64,000 nt of DNA from Ancylostoma caninum (lineage: Eukaryota; Nematoda; Chromadorea; Rhabditida; Ancylostomatidae), in the NCBI GenBank assembly GCA_037903475.1, contig JBAJFG010000248.1:496001-560000 (forward strand), written 5' to 3'. The notes below the pieces were generated by a model. The model saw only the letters and a program-made list of their open reading frames with translations, ran no database searches and had not been told where the DNA came from. Positions 1 through 11,143 of this stretch are shown here, in pieces (position 1 is the stretch's first letter; each line of letters starts with the position of its first letter). The translations under genes and the position numbers were made by a program.

Positions 1-330
1 CAGTCTGAGATCCCCCTTGAGCCGTCTGAACTCTTTAGAAGCACGAGTGTTGCAGCTGTGTTCCACGGAGGAGAGGATTTTCAATGAACAAAGCCTTTCG
101 TAAACAGCCAGAGGCACGGTACGGTAAGCCTTGGAAGGAAGTGCTTCAGGGACACTATCAGTAGTTTGTGACGTATGATAGGTTGAAATGATCTCAAGGC
201 AGACGTTCGAATCCATGAAAACCGCAGAAGCCTCTCTCGCCGGGCAGTGACGGAAACTTAAGCAATCAAAGGCTTCCTTTGGAGTTTGACAAAAACTGAG
301 TGAGAAAAAGCTTAAGGCAAGCACCAGCAT
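1..330 (-). CDS. Partial secreted cysteine-rich protein, 5' end of gene (runs off left edge)
   Basis: Reading leftwards from the ATG at 330, all 110 codons to the window edge are open. Residues 1 to about 14 form a signal peptide (start MLVLALSFFSLSFC), followed by a mature part with cysteines at residues 23, 29, 44, 81 and 93. Upstream on the same strand a good nematode acceptor, TATATTTTCAG, ends at 359, 28 nt before the ATG. This fits either trans-splicing of a spliced leader or a cis acceptor, and it decided the start. No intron signal is needed within the exon. The product is probably secreted. I do not recognise the family; the cysteine spacing does not match one I can name. The 3' part of the gene is outside the window. 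The signal peptide, acceptor and unbroken frame together make this unlikely to be chance, but function is unknown. Confidence 0.55.
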   Translation of the reverse strand, partial: MLVLALSFFSLSFCQTPKEAFDCLSFRHCPAREASAVFMDSNVCLEIISTYHTSQTTDSVPEALPSKAYRTVPLAVYERLCSLKILSSVEHSCNTRASKEFRRLKGDLRL

Positions 331-358
331 TTCCTTCGCCGAGTCGCGCTGCACAGGA

Positions 359-380
359 CTGAAAATATAGCCTAATTTAG
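359..380 (-). other. Probable trans-splice (or cis) acceptor for the left-edge gene
   Basis: On the minus strand a T/A-rich tract ends in TTTTCAG immediately before 358. The first in-frame ATG is 28 nt downstream and opens a signal peptide. Nematode spliced-leader acceptors have the same consensus as cis acceptors, so the two cannot be told apart from sequence alone. Confidence 0.45.
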
Positions 381-1408
381 GCGAACTCCAGAGCCAATGC
401 AAGTAATCTGGACCAGGTTCACAGCAAGTCTAGAAGAGGGAAAAGCGGATCGCCAGAGTGATTCGCTAGAACTCATGAAGCTATAGGTTGAAAATGACTT
501 CCCTTTCACAGCAGAGGGTTAAGACAGTCTCGTGGACGTGTAGAACGCCGAGCCCCTACCGCTCCAAGCGCGAAGAATCGTCATGTCATTTCTCTACAAA
601 TTCACTAAAATCATTCCCAACTGAAAATATAAATACTACTATCATCTATCACATTGATCTAGTGGCAAGTGAGTTTGCTAACGTACAGTGTGTCGCATCG
701 AAGCATGCCGATGGATTCACATCGTCTACAGTTACGACCTCAGCATGGTGTTGGCCGGCTGATCTAATGTTTACATTTCTTCTGCAAACTTTAGTGCGCA
801 TGTGATGTGATTTCCTCCATGTTGACGTTTCTTCACTGCCACCTAGTTAAATCTCCTTCCAGATGAGTCCTGCGGCGTCCTTTCACCGATAGAACTAATG
901 CGGTCGTAACTGCAGACAAAACCACTCCATTGGCCCTCTCTGAGCTAGAAGACTATACAACGCATGAGGTGAGGGAGGCATAATGCCGAATAGGCAGACG
1001 ATTTCCTATTCAGCTAAAATCTGGACCTGCGAGCCCTTCCTTGCCTGTGTACGTCTTGGCCCGGATGCAACAGATGGGGTAACTTCATACCCACGACTGC
1101 GATGGACAATCTCAAGCATAGGTAAACATGTTGATGATTGCCAGCAAAACGGCGGCACATTGAGGTACGTCGACATTTAGTTGTGATTTGGGTACGTATT
1201 TACCATGACTAATTTCCACAATACATTCAAGCTATTGTGGTTTCATATGATAGGTAACGGTACTGAGGGTGGCGAAAGTCAACAGAGTATATGGAGCCGC
1301 ATTTTGAGCGAAGTTGAATTAGCCCAATGCTACCAAATGGGTTTGGCTTGCGAAATTGTCATGCAACAGGGTGTGCGATAAGATCCTCGGGTATTCTCCT
1401 GTCAAAAA
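381..1408. other. No supportable feature
   Basis: Only short chance open frames (for example 488-805 plus). No splice-consistent exon, terminal inverted repeat or tandem repeat was seen. Confidence 0.5.
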
Positions 1409-1490
1409 CCCTCCGGTTTCTGAATCTTCCACAATAAGAAGCATGACACCCTCCGGTTTCTGAATCTTCCACACTAAGAAGCATGACACC
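1409..1490. repeat. 40-bp tandem duplication, two copies
   Basis: The 40-bp unit beginning CCCTCCGGTTTCTGAATC occurs twice head to tail (1409-1448 and 1449-1488) with one difference (A versus C at 1433/1473). The period is exact, so this looks like a recent local duplication. No gene is attached to it. 1491-1911 holds nothing else recognisable. Confidence 0.9.
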
Positions 1491-1911
1491 TTTGTTTTCC
1501 TGCCTTCTGACACCTACGTTGTAGTAAAACCTCAGCTTTTCCAAACGAGCCTATCCAGACCACAAAGTAGATTGCATGACGCTTTTAAAAAACATGCTGG
1601 TATATATTACACAGGCGAACTGTGCAAGTTACATATCTAAGACAAATAACATGTAATTTTTTGCGAGGGCATACTACAGAGTGGCGAAATGCTGCCATCT
1701 TCAAGAATGCGGTTTATTTTTGTTGATTATATTTAGTTTTTCTGCAATTGTCGCGTGCAGATGGGCAGATGGGACATTTTTCGCGTATGGATTCATAGCG
1801 ACATTATGCACAACGAGCAAGTGTTCAAACACCTCTCTCCAGTACCGTATTTGTGCCCTTCACGGGCAAAACTGCTTGCAGCGGAAATGAGAATTCTGAT
1901 ATCCTTATTAA

Positions 1912-3492
1912 AGGCAGCACCCACGGAATATTCCTGCCTTTGAGATTGTAGCGGAATATTAGATTTTCGACAACGAAGACTATGAGTGAATTGTCCACTC
2001 CAGCCAAAACTCATGCAAAAAAGGTTTTTGGATGCTTCGGTTTTGGTAGGTTGGAGCAAGGCGGTCGAGGAACACCTATGGGATCAAATGAAAAAAACGC
2101 TGCCATCATTGCCGCCTATTTTCTTTGCGCCTTCGGATATTTGACCAGTAAAGCAGTTCTTTTGGGACAGAAAGAGCACAAAGAAAAAGAAGGTAGGAGT
2201 TTCATTACAAATGCATAACTCAGGAAAAGAACAAAATCAAATGGTAATTTTAAAGGCGTGTCCAGGCAAGATTTTCGAGCGATCGGTTTCTGTGGTTTCT
2301 AGGCCAGTTTGGCTCACTCATTCCAGATACGGAACATACAGATCAAAAAACTCTCGGAAAACCCCTTTTCTGAGACCCCTCTTAATTGATTCGGACGAGA
2401 TGTCAGTTCGTTTTCCTTCTGGGGTTCGTATCTCTGCCATAGCACTTTTTAGCAGTTTTAACAAGAAGAGGAAAGTTCCGATTATTGCTGTTGTCGGCAA
2501 TGTATGTTGGCAATGCAGAAACTGTCTTTTTCACAAAACAAGTTTTTTCTTTTTCGCCGTTTCTTGGCATCATGGTCACTGATGATTGATGTAAAAGTCG
2601 AGACTGATTATCAGAATATTTCGCTGCCCGATCTATAGCATATGAATAACCACCTCCGTGATGTGATCGTCGAACACTCTCTCAAGTATAGACCCGTAAA
2701 CCGTAGATCCAAGATCATCTAATATGAATATCTGGAGTGTTTAGCAACAGCACCTGAATGTTCACAACACATACACAAACTTGAGACGCATACACAGAGA
2801 TGAATCAGTCACAGTTGAGAGACGCTGCCATAATCGACTTGATATTTTCCAACGATGCTCCGCGTTACGCCAATTCTGGGCGCAAAATGGCAGACGCCGG
2901 GTGGGTGGGCTGGGCACTGGAGATGGGTTTGGGTACTGGATCTAAGGCGGATATCTCGCTTATTTCTGCGAGTTTTTCGCTGAAGCTTTGGCAATTGCCT
3001 ACGGAGTCGACTCTCTATCATAATCTGATGAGCATTTAAGCTGAAAGGTTTTACCTGGACACTGCTATTAAGGACTAAATAATTAAGGTACACGCAATAT
3101 TTGGGAAATTTGATGTTCCAAGTGAGAAAAGAAGTTTATATAAGTTAATAAGAAGTGGAAACGAGTAAATGGGGGAGAACTGCGCACAAAAATTTAATTT
3201 GGTCGAAATGAATTATGAAGCCGTTAATATGAAGGGCTGCCACTCGAAATCACGGCCCAACCAGCTGACGGTTGATATTTTCTGCGCTCCAACGACGATT
3301 TTGGAGCTCGGTGGTGGCATGACAACTCGCAAAACTTACTGCCCAGTGGTCCTGCTGATTCAGGTATTACCTGTTATTATACATGATGGGAAAAGTTTCA
3401 AGTGGTACTCTTATTGCAAAATTGACCCCACAGTTGATTGGACCACGATTGGATCAAGACCTAGGAAGCGAAAGTTTCCGTGGATGCTGCCT
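1912..3492. mobile_element. TTAA-flanked non-autonomous element (family AGGCAGCACCCACGG), interrupted by a nested element
   Basis: The ends are inverted repeats: AGGCAGCACCCACGGAA at 1912, and at the right end the complement of AGGCAGCATCCACGGAAAC. Both sides are flanked by TTAA (1908-1911 and 3493-3496). A second TTAA element (2254-3067) lies inside. Removing it with one TTAA leaves about 763 bp, almost the same as the 757-bp element of the same TIR family at 52178-52934. A TTAA target duplication is typical of the piggyBac superfamily and its MITEs; no transposase is encoded. The ORF at 3169-3525 reads into the TIR and is not a host gene. Confidence 0.7.
2254..3067. mobile_element. Nested TTAA element (family AGGC-GTGTCCAGGC)
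   Basis: The left end AGGCGTGTCCAGGCAAGATT follows TTAA at 2250-2253. The right end is the inverted match TTACCTGGACACTGCTA, followed by TTAA at 3068-3071. The TIR matches that of the element at 12008-12575 (AGGCAGTGTCCAGGCAAAAA), but the interiors show little similarity, so they may be related families sharing ends. It appears to have inserted into the element at 1912-3492. No coding capacity was recognised. Confidence 0.6.
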
Positions 3493-3948
3493 TTAAGAAA
3501 AAGATCAGTTTTCGTATGCTGGTAAATTTAGACCCGAAAAAAGTTCGGAAAATATAGCATGTAGCACATAAACAGGGAAATAAATAAATTTAAAAATACG
3601 TGGCAAAACAGGGCAACTTTGGGGCAAGTTACCAACATCAAAAAGATGCCATGAAACCAAAAGTTGAACAAAAATGGACTGCATAGATTTCTTCACTATT
3701 CAATAAATAAACAAACAAATGGGTAAGTAATTAAATAAAAGTTTTTATTTACTAGTAGATTCTTCAAGTGACAAGCGGACAAACACTTAATTAATACACA
3801 AGCTCCAGCAACTTTTCTTGCCGAACCTCAAGAATTGCGAAGGAAATAAGGAAATGAAAAAAATCCACCATGAACGGATTAGGTTGAGTGCAAATATGTA
3901 AAGAAGTCGGGTACCAGTTCTCGCCAAATACCGTAACTCTCCTTTTTG
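3493..3948. other. 3' flank of the minus-strand terminal exon; AT-rich
   Basis: AT-rich sequence. A minus-strand AATAAA (complement of 3746-3751) lies about 200 nt beyond the stop of the exon at 3949-4077 and could be its poly(A) signal. Nothing else is recognisable. Confidence 0.35.
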
Positions 3949-4077
3949 CTAGTTTTGAGGGGGTTTTACCACTCGCTGAACTGCTTTGTCCTCGTGCTTC
4001 TTCAAAGCCTCAAAATACTCACCACGTTCGAGATCCTCAGTCCAATTCCCTTCCATGATTGCACGTTGGTTGTCGTT
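3949..4077 (-). CDS. Terminal exon of an unidentified minus-strand gene
   Basis: A strong acceptor, AAGTTTTTCAG, ends at 4078 on the minus strand and is followed by 42 sense codons and TAG (3949-3951). The peptide is hydrophilic, begins NDNQRAIMEGNWTEDLERGE and ends VVKPPQN. Its regular, charged, low-cysteine composition is unlike the random frames nearby and looks like the C-terminal tail of a cytoplasmic or mitochondrial protein. I do not recognise the family. A possible upstream exon is 4532-4592 (minus): acceptor GCTCTCAG, 61 bp, donor GTAAGG. Its end phase is compatible in one frame, but an equally open alternative frame would not join, so I do not include it in the CDS. The rest of the gene would lie further right, perhaps beyond the repeat cluster. 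Confidence 0.5.
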   Translation of the reverse strand, partial: NDNQRAIMEGNWTEDLERGEYFEALKKHEDKAVQRVVKPPQN

Positions 4078-4531
4078 CTGAAAAACTTATTTGCACAAGA
4101 ATTGCATTTTTTTTAAGAGAGGGTGTAGCGATGTGCACACGCGTGAAACTTTGCAGTCATTAGTAGAGGAGAATCTTGCAAATAATGATTTGGAGGTTAT
4201 TATGAATAGGAGATTTCAACAAGGAAGACAAAAATTATCTTCACTTCTCTAGAGATACCTAATTTTTAATTCAGCACGATGCAGACTCTAGGATTCCTAT
4301 GGGCAACAGAGGAAAAATTCAGCACAAAGCAAATGGTGGACCGTTACTCGGATGAGAAGACCCTACTGAATGCACTTCGAAGAAAAAAACTATGTGGATT
4401 ACCAAGCTTGCAGCCAAGACTAATAAATTTCCGTGTCATTCCACTTTTTGGAAACAGTAAGGAAAAGACAGTCCGTTGTTGTAATGAGGGACCAAAAGCT
4501 AATTAAGTGAGGAAATAGTGATGACCCTTAC

Positions 4532-4592
4532 TGAGACCAATGTGTTGAAAAAGAGTTCCCACGGGAATGCCCTCAGCACGCAGATGCAGGAG
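4532..4592 (-). other. Candidate internal exon upstream of the 3949-4077 exon
   Basis: On the minus strand, an acceptor (CTTGCTGCTCTCAG) precedes 61 bp that end in the donor GTAAGG (complement of 4526-4531). Two frames are open. The one ending in phase 0 joins the next exon, but the phase-1 frame reads more like protein (contains LRAEGIPVGTLFQHIGL). Splice signals are good; membership of the gene is unproven. Confidence 0.25.
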
Positions 4593-6895
4593 CTGAGAGC
4601 AGCAAGTTATTGAGGAAAAATTACCTCGGCCCCAGCAAGAAGGTAGAAAAGAGGAAGGAAATTGGGGAAAGAGTAGAAAAATCAACCCAATTGTCCATTT
4701 GAAAAAGCAATGCATTTATTCGGAATTTATGGCCTGCGTGGAGAAGAGCTACATGGCGGCCATTAGTTGCCATAGCATAGCATGATAGATCCACTAGTAT
4801 ACATACAAATCCAGAATGCCAAGGAAAGAGCAATAAAACCTAAAAAACGTGGATGAGGCAAGTGGTGTGCGGACGCAAAGGAAATATGCATTGCGGATCG
4901 TGCATGCAAGTAAGCATGTAAATCCCGCGGCAAAATATATGCTAATAGATGATTACCTGGTAAGAGCAGCAAAAAGTACACTAAACACGACAACCCATCC
5001 AGAGGTACTAATGAAGAAATCATGGTAAAGCTTCACGAAGTCAGAATCGAGACTGCACCAGTGTCGGACGCAGGAGTGGCAAAGAACGGGGGGGGGGGGG
5101 TTGGAAAAAAGTGGCAATTCCACTACTTCGGGGACCTCAACGGCATAACAAACTTACTGAAAATGGTTATTTTAATATTGAATAACAAAAACAGAATTAA
5201 AAATAACAAAAACCAACAATTAAAAATAAACTAGTACAAAATTTTTATTGGTTTTATAACGCGGTTTCAAAGGCTCGGCAACTCATTATGGGGGTAGGTG
5301 CCCTCTACTGCTCCCGTGACTGGAATACAGATAGCTAAGGACATCCAAGGATCTCGTAGATCGGAATAGAAGAGCTCAGAAATGCCAGCACAGACTAGCA
5401 CTTGCGCTCTGGAGAGATCCGGATTTGGGCGATGTGATCCCAGCGAAGGAGCGCACTGTACACGAATAAGAAAAGAACCATTTATCAGCTTGGTCGCTCA
5501 CATTGTATGCATACTAGGCGTTAATAAACGCAACAGAGAACGCAAAATGTTACTCCTAGGTGACCACAGCAATGCCTAGAGGAAATCTCTTCAGCACAGT
5601 CAATTATTAAGGAACAAATGAGATTTCGATTTTTTGTAGCGCGCTGCTCTAGCGCAGAATTTCCACCTAAATTTGATTTCTACGGCCACGTGAAAAGTCA
5701 CAATTGTGGATAAGAACACGTTTTCATTATGTTGCTCAACAAAGTTATAAAAGAGCACTTTACGACGGATTAATGCGTCACGGGTGTCTTTCCTAGCAAG
5801 GATTACGAGCACTATCGTATTAGCTATTAAGAAGTAATTGGAGCGTGATTCGTATGATATTCTAATTTCCCCCGGATATTTCATGGTCACGTGTTGGACA
5901 GAACAAACATGAGCGAAGGCAAAAAAAGGCTATAGTCTATTCCACGGTGGAAGATAGTTGGTGAGACGCCACAAAGAAGTAGAGGGCGGGAAGGTGCGCA
6001 GAGATTGGAGAGAGTGCAGAGAAAAACAGACACTGTGCACGAATACTCAACTATCATCGCTGGCGAAACAGACTAGATTCGTCTCATCCAGAAGAAGTGC
6101 ACTGCAGATCCACTGAGCAAAGCAAGGCATCAGAGAAATCACACAAATCTCGGAGTTTCGAAACATGTCTTCAACTGAATTAATAGAGTTGTTGCGTATG
6201 TAGGTAACAGCGGATTTCACAACCTAATTTCGTGGTTGTTAAATTTGATTTCTTTTCTGATATTATATGGAACTCCTCCCCCCTTGCATTTACTGAGATA
6301 TTATAATTTAACGAATTTGTATTGAGAATACTGATTTGTGTTGAATGGCCTATACTGGCCATTTTTCGTTATTTTCATTTCAATTTGAAAATAGAATCGT
6401 TCTCGAACTTGAAGTGTGGTGTAGCTATAGGAGGAGCGGCTAGAAGATCTCAGTAGTTAGGGCCGGTGCCCATGCCACACCGCAAGGTTGATCAAGGATG
6501 AGAATGGTGAGATCAGTGGAATGTGTGGATGGGCAGACAATCAGAACACCAAGATACAGATGGCGCGTCGTGTGTGAGCGGGCACGGAAATCAGTAGACT
6601 TCTATATGGCAATTATTACATTTATACTCAGTAATGATGCTTTCAGAATCTATTGAGTGTAGACGGCAACATTATGTTTAAATTATTCCAAGAAGGCTAT
6701 TCGCGGTTGTCCAAAAATTATATCAAAGGTCATATACACATGTTTATTTTCACAGAATGGATCTATGAATGAGTTTTTTTTCGTAATTTCAGTTCTTCCA
6801 AAATTCAACACTGGCTGAGAACCTCGAAAATGCAGAAGGGCCTTCAAGGGACAATTCCAGCAGTAATTATTAATTAAACGAAGATACATAACGTA
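4593..6895. other. No supportable gene; includes a G13 tract at 5088-5100
   Basis: Chance ORFs only (for example 5600-5890 minus). The minus-strand frame from 5023 starts like a signal peptide and meets a donor-like GTAATC, but no matching next exon was found. The G13 run is listed with the other mono-G tracts. Confidence 0.45.
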
Positions 6896-8197
6896 CAGTG
6901 TTAGCCACACATTTAGCACTCCCACAACTTTAGACCATAGAATTTTCTGCATATTTCAGCCCAAGGCTGAGCAATCAAAGCCAAGTTCGATATGTGTTGA
7001 GGCTCTATGAAGGCGTCCTCCCTATTGCTTACCAATGGCACGGAGTCATTTGGAACTGGAATAAAAAATGAAATTGCAGTTTCGTCAGTTTCCTCAAACT
7101 GTGTAGGCATAAAAGGTTTTTATCTACTTATGGAGAGAATTGAAGTGGTGATTTGAATTAGGCACTTTTCTGCCTAACATTATTTTGTGAAAGGTATTCG
7201 TGGATTCTCCGTACCAGCTGGAGCCAGTGACGGAAACAAACCTTTAAATTGGTCGAAAACTTTATTTAATTGGATCTTGAGAATCAAGCAAGCTCGGGGA
7301 TTTTCCCGTCAGAACCTGAATGCCTGCTAGTAGAGCAGTCAGAGAAAAATCCACAAGTGAAGTGCATGCTTTCTGGTTGTGATCACCGTGAATCCTTTTC
7401 TTTCGCAATTTTTTAGCTGTGGAAAGGGCTTGTATTCTTCCATGAGGTGGAAAACTGCGCACCAAAACTAGTATAACAAAACGCGCACTTATATCGGGAA
7501 AGAAAATTACATCCTCCCTTGATTCGATGAAATCGAGTAAGAGAGTTCCGAAATACATACTTTCAAAAGTACTGCAAATTCAGCTCTAAATACAAAGAAT
7601 GAGCGCAAATCTATTCAGGAAGATTTTCTTAAAGACAGTGTGTCACTTGCTTGAGCTTTTACCAGATTCTGAATCTCCTCGACACTATGAATACAACGGT
7701 ATACCTAAAATGTTACAAAAAGGTCTTTAAACCCTACTTTTAAACGTTTTTCGAGACGGGATTTGTAACAGTTTGTCGAGCCGAGTGGACGCGTGAAGTC
7801 GTTGATCTCATTGATCGGACACGTCTAGACGTGTTGGCCAACGCTGCAGACGTGGCGGGCAGCCAGCACACCCACGGACCGCTCCGCTTAGGTGGTCCGT
7901 GAACTGCACTTTCGGACCCTCCGAAAATGGAGCTTTCGTCATTTTTATGAGCTTTGATGTACATCTTTGGAAGAAGCGTGACGAGGAGGTCTAGAGTCTA
8001 ATGGTATGTTCAGCTCACGAAACGAGATTACACACTGCCTTTAAGGAGCAGAGTAGTGGTAAGAAAGGCAATGTTATGCCATATCATAGTCTCAAGTAGA
8101 GTCCTGATAGCTCACTCCAAGTGTAAAATACGGATTTTATATTTTCATCAGTAGATCGCCCAAAATTGGCAGCGTGCTAAATATGTGGCCACCACTG
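6896..8197 (-). mobile_element. TA-flanked inverted-repeat element, copy 1 (split by a TTAA element)
   Basis: The ends are CAGTGTTAGCCACACATTTAG (left, preceded by TA) and the complement of CAGTGGTGGCCACATATTTAG (right). The same TIR bounds copy 2 at 10045-11141 in the opposite orientation, and internal similarity runs throughout, for example GAACTTGGCTTTGATTGCTC and CTGGTACGGAGAAT in both. Without the 408-bp TTAA insertion at 7633-8040 it is about 890 bp. A CAGTG terminus next to TA is typical of Tc1/mariner elements. Matching short open frames exist in both copies (such as one ending NHHFNSLHK), but I recognise no transposase motif. The right-hand TA has changed to CA. The ORF at 7262-7558 belongs to this element. 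Confidence 0.7.
7633..8040. mobile_element. TTAA-flanked MITE, copy C, inserted in the TA-flanked element
   Basis: The ends are AGACAGTGTGTCA and the complement of AGGCAGTGTGTAATCTCG, each flanked by TTAA (7629-7632 and 8041-8044). Copy 2 of the host element has the uninterrupted sequence TTCCTCAAGAAAATG at the matching place, so the insertion and its target are directly visible. It shares its interior (ATTTGTAACAGTTTG, GGCAGCCAGCACAC, GGACCGCTCCGC) with the elements at 12580-12997, 13335-13722 and 43780-44041. It encodes nothing recognisable and is probably mobilised in trans by a piggyBac-like transposase. Confidence 0.8.
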
Positions 8198-8211
8198 CAA
8201 ATAGATACATA

Positions 8212-8410
8212 CAGGAAGCTCCAAATGTCCGCAGTCAAGATGGGACGTGGCCACGACGCGGCTTTAGACAGAGACACAGGCGCTCGGCATGCTGCCACTG
8301 GTTGGCTGCAGAGTCAGAGAAGCCAGAGGCAGCGTAGAGAGCGCCTGTGTCTTATCAAAGAGCCGTGCCGTGACCACGCCCTCTTGCCTGCGGACATTTG
8401 GAGCTTCCTG
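8212..8410. mobile_element. Hairpin MITE with TA target duplication
   Basis: Two arms of about 75-80 bp are inverted copies: CAGGAAGCTCCAAATGTCCG at 8212 and its complement ending at 8410. They surround about 50 bp (near 8289-8336). TA lies directly outside each end (8210-8211 and 8411-8412). The size, CAGG terminus and TA target fit a Tc1/mariner-type foldback MITE. The transcript could form a long hairpin. The ORFs at 8174-8474 are inside it and are not genes. Confidence 0.75.
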
Positions 8411-10044
8411 TATTTATGAACGTAGTGCTCCACATCCTAATAAAAAAAAAACTGCGAACGAAATGGTAACATAGTTGCAATAGTTTAGTACGAATACAAT
8501 AACATGTATAGTGCCTGCTTCTTCGACAAAAATAGTTATGTATAATAGTATTTCCTTCCTTGACATATGAATAAAATTAGCGAGCGCATAGAAGAAGATA
8601 ATGACATTCATCCGCTAGAGTTCCTGCAAAGGTAATTTGATCCAAATGGGGGTGTACGAATAAAACGGATGTATTTTCATATGAATATGCAATAGATGTA
8701 TTCTCAACACGGTCTCTATGAGTACACTTTAAAAGTACGCTGATACAACGACGAATGGAGAAAAACTTTGGTTCTGAATCGATCATCCAGTAGAAGAGTC
8801 AACTCACGACCGGATACCGTCGAGGATGAATTCCTGTAGGTTTTGTTTTACATAATATGGGCAGGTTCATGTAAGAGACAACCATAATTACTTCAATTCA
8901 ATGCAGATCAATCAGTATAAAATGATGGAGAAATATTTATTGCTTTTGTTGAAATATACCATGAGCATTTGATAAGGTGGAGCTAAGCAAAACGGAAAAC
9001 TATCATTTTCAGGAGGAGGGGAAACTTAGTTGAAACCCATAGGAAAGACGGAGTTGTCACGAGTATCTACAGGGGTGAGGTAGAATAATCCGGCCAAAGA
9101 GATCTAACATTTTCTTGCAGAATATTTGATTTCTTACTTCTATTTCTTATCTATTCATTTACTTATTTACTTCTTTGATGGGATTTTCTTCCGAGCAGGT
9201 CGGGATGCACAGAGAAGAATAAAAAGAGCCCTCGTTAAAATAATTGTGAGTAGCGAAAATGAAAAGAAATCAAGAAGTAGAAATTTCGGTGCTCCCACTA
9301 CAAATACCTGTAGTGAAAAAGCGAACGAGCAAGTATATCTACACAGAGATGGAGCCGTATGTGAAGTCTTCTAAAGATGCTCACCTTCTGATGTAGGCTG
9401 CTATGAAGACTGCATTAAACGTGAAGGAGGGTATACCTGTATGCTGGAAAAGAAATTCCATTGCGACACCGTTGCAACGAAAAAAGAAACCTCGTGTATT
9501 TTTTCTTACGAAATGAGCTTGCCCTTGATGTCACGAACTTGCCAGCATGCAAAAAGCCTCCGTTGCGGCTTGGAATGTCGACATACTCCAAGTTGGGTAA
9601 GGTCTCAGTGTCGCCGTCACTAGCTCCATTGATCTCGATACCCATCGATTTTTTGCGAACCGTCGGCAGTAATCGATGCGCATCAAAATCGATGGTGCTC
9701 GAGTGAAGACGACACAGATTGCTATACTACTGTACAGTAAAGGACCAGTCTCAGTTGCAAAATATTATACTAAACTAAAACATTATGGCAAGGGCCACAC
9801 ATATTGTATGTATGTAGGAGAAAAATACCGGGGATGGGAGGGGATGTCTAAACGAACTCCCGCACTCGGTCATACACCATAGCACGGGATGGATCCGAAA
9901 GTTATGGCTCACGTGCAAAGTAACTGACTGCCATTATTCACGCTAGTGCGGTAAATCCACCAATACCTGTACTGAGATATCGTGCAGCAAATAGCAATAA
10001 AGGCAAAAATGTGGAATAGGCAAGTGTAGGGTGCAGTAAACATA
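8411..10044. other. No supportable feature
   Basis: AT-rich DNA with short chance ORFs on both strands. No coherent exon chain or repeat ends were found. Confidence 0.45.
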
Positions 10045-11141
10045 CAGTGGCGGCCACATATTTAGCACACTGCCAAAATTGGGCGATTAACTGATGAAAA
10101 TATAAAATTCGTATTTCAAGCATGGAAGGAGCTACCAGTACTACTAGTACCCTATCATATTCTCGAGTACTAATACTCGAGAATTTGATAGGGGATAGTG
10201 TTCTCTTTCTTACTTCTGCTGTATTCCTCAAGAAAATGTTTCTCAATGGAACTGCGCTCATTCTTCGCGTCTAGGGCCCAAAATGCAATACTTCTGGGAA
10301 TATTTTCTTGGACTCTTACATCAGTTTATCAAATCGGGGGAAATGTGTTTTTATTCTATATATTAGTGCGCGTTTTGCTGTAGTGGTTTTGGTTTTCCTC
10401 AAATCAGGGAAGGAAAGGATTGTCAACATGGCTAAAAAAATTGCGAAAAAAGGATCCTTGGTGATTACAAGAAGAAAGCATGCACTTCGGCTGTGCATTT
10501 TTCTCCGACTTGGCCACTAGCAGGCATTTAGCTCATTACAGAAAATTCCAAATTGCATCATTCTCGAGATTCAATAAAATGAAATTTTATACAAATTTGA
10601 CGGTTTGTTTGTGCCTCTGGCTCCTGCTGGTACGGAGAATGTGCGAATAGCTTTCATTGCGAGATGTTGAGGAGAAGAGTGGTCAACTTAAATCATCACT
10701 TGACTTCACTCCATAAGTATGTACATACAAAACTTTTATACATATGTAGTTTGAGAGAGCTGACGAAATTGGAATTTGATTTTTTTAACGAGTTCCAACT
10801 GACTCTGTGCCCGTGGTGAGGAAGGAAGCTCCCACAGACCCTCAACACATGCTCGAACTTGGTTCTGATTGCTCATCCTAGGGCTGAGATACAGGCATCG
10901 GAGAGTCGGTATGCCACTTTTCGGAGACATGTGCTCCACGTACTCCACCATCATTTCCGGGACCTTTTCTAACATGTTAAGCAGTTCAAAATCACTGCGA
11001 CGAACAAGCTTGAACATGCACGACGTGCCAAAGACCCCTCTGGTCTCTTTACGTAAAAATGCACCGACTCATTTCTGAACCGCTTATATGTAGAAAACTC
11101 TGTGGTCCAAAATCATGGGTGTGCAAAATATGTGGCAGCCG
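10045..11141 (+). mobile_element. TA-flanked inverted-repeat element, copy 2
   Basis: Left end CAGTGGCGGCCACATATTTA is preceded by TA (10043-10044). The right end is the diverged complement GCAAAATATGTGGCAGCCG, followed by TA (11142-11143). It aligns along its length with copy 1 at 6896-8197 in inverted orientation. Relative to copy 1 it carries extra sequence near 10899-11090 and a hairpin at 10148-10191 (CCCTATCA..CTCGAGTA with its inverted copy). The frames at 10308-10520 and 10869-11078 are parts of this element. Copy 2 lacks the TTAA insertion and so is the natural empty site. Confidence 0.7.
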
Positions 11142-11143
11142 TA

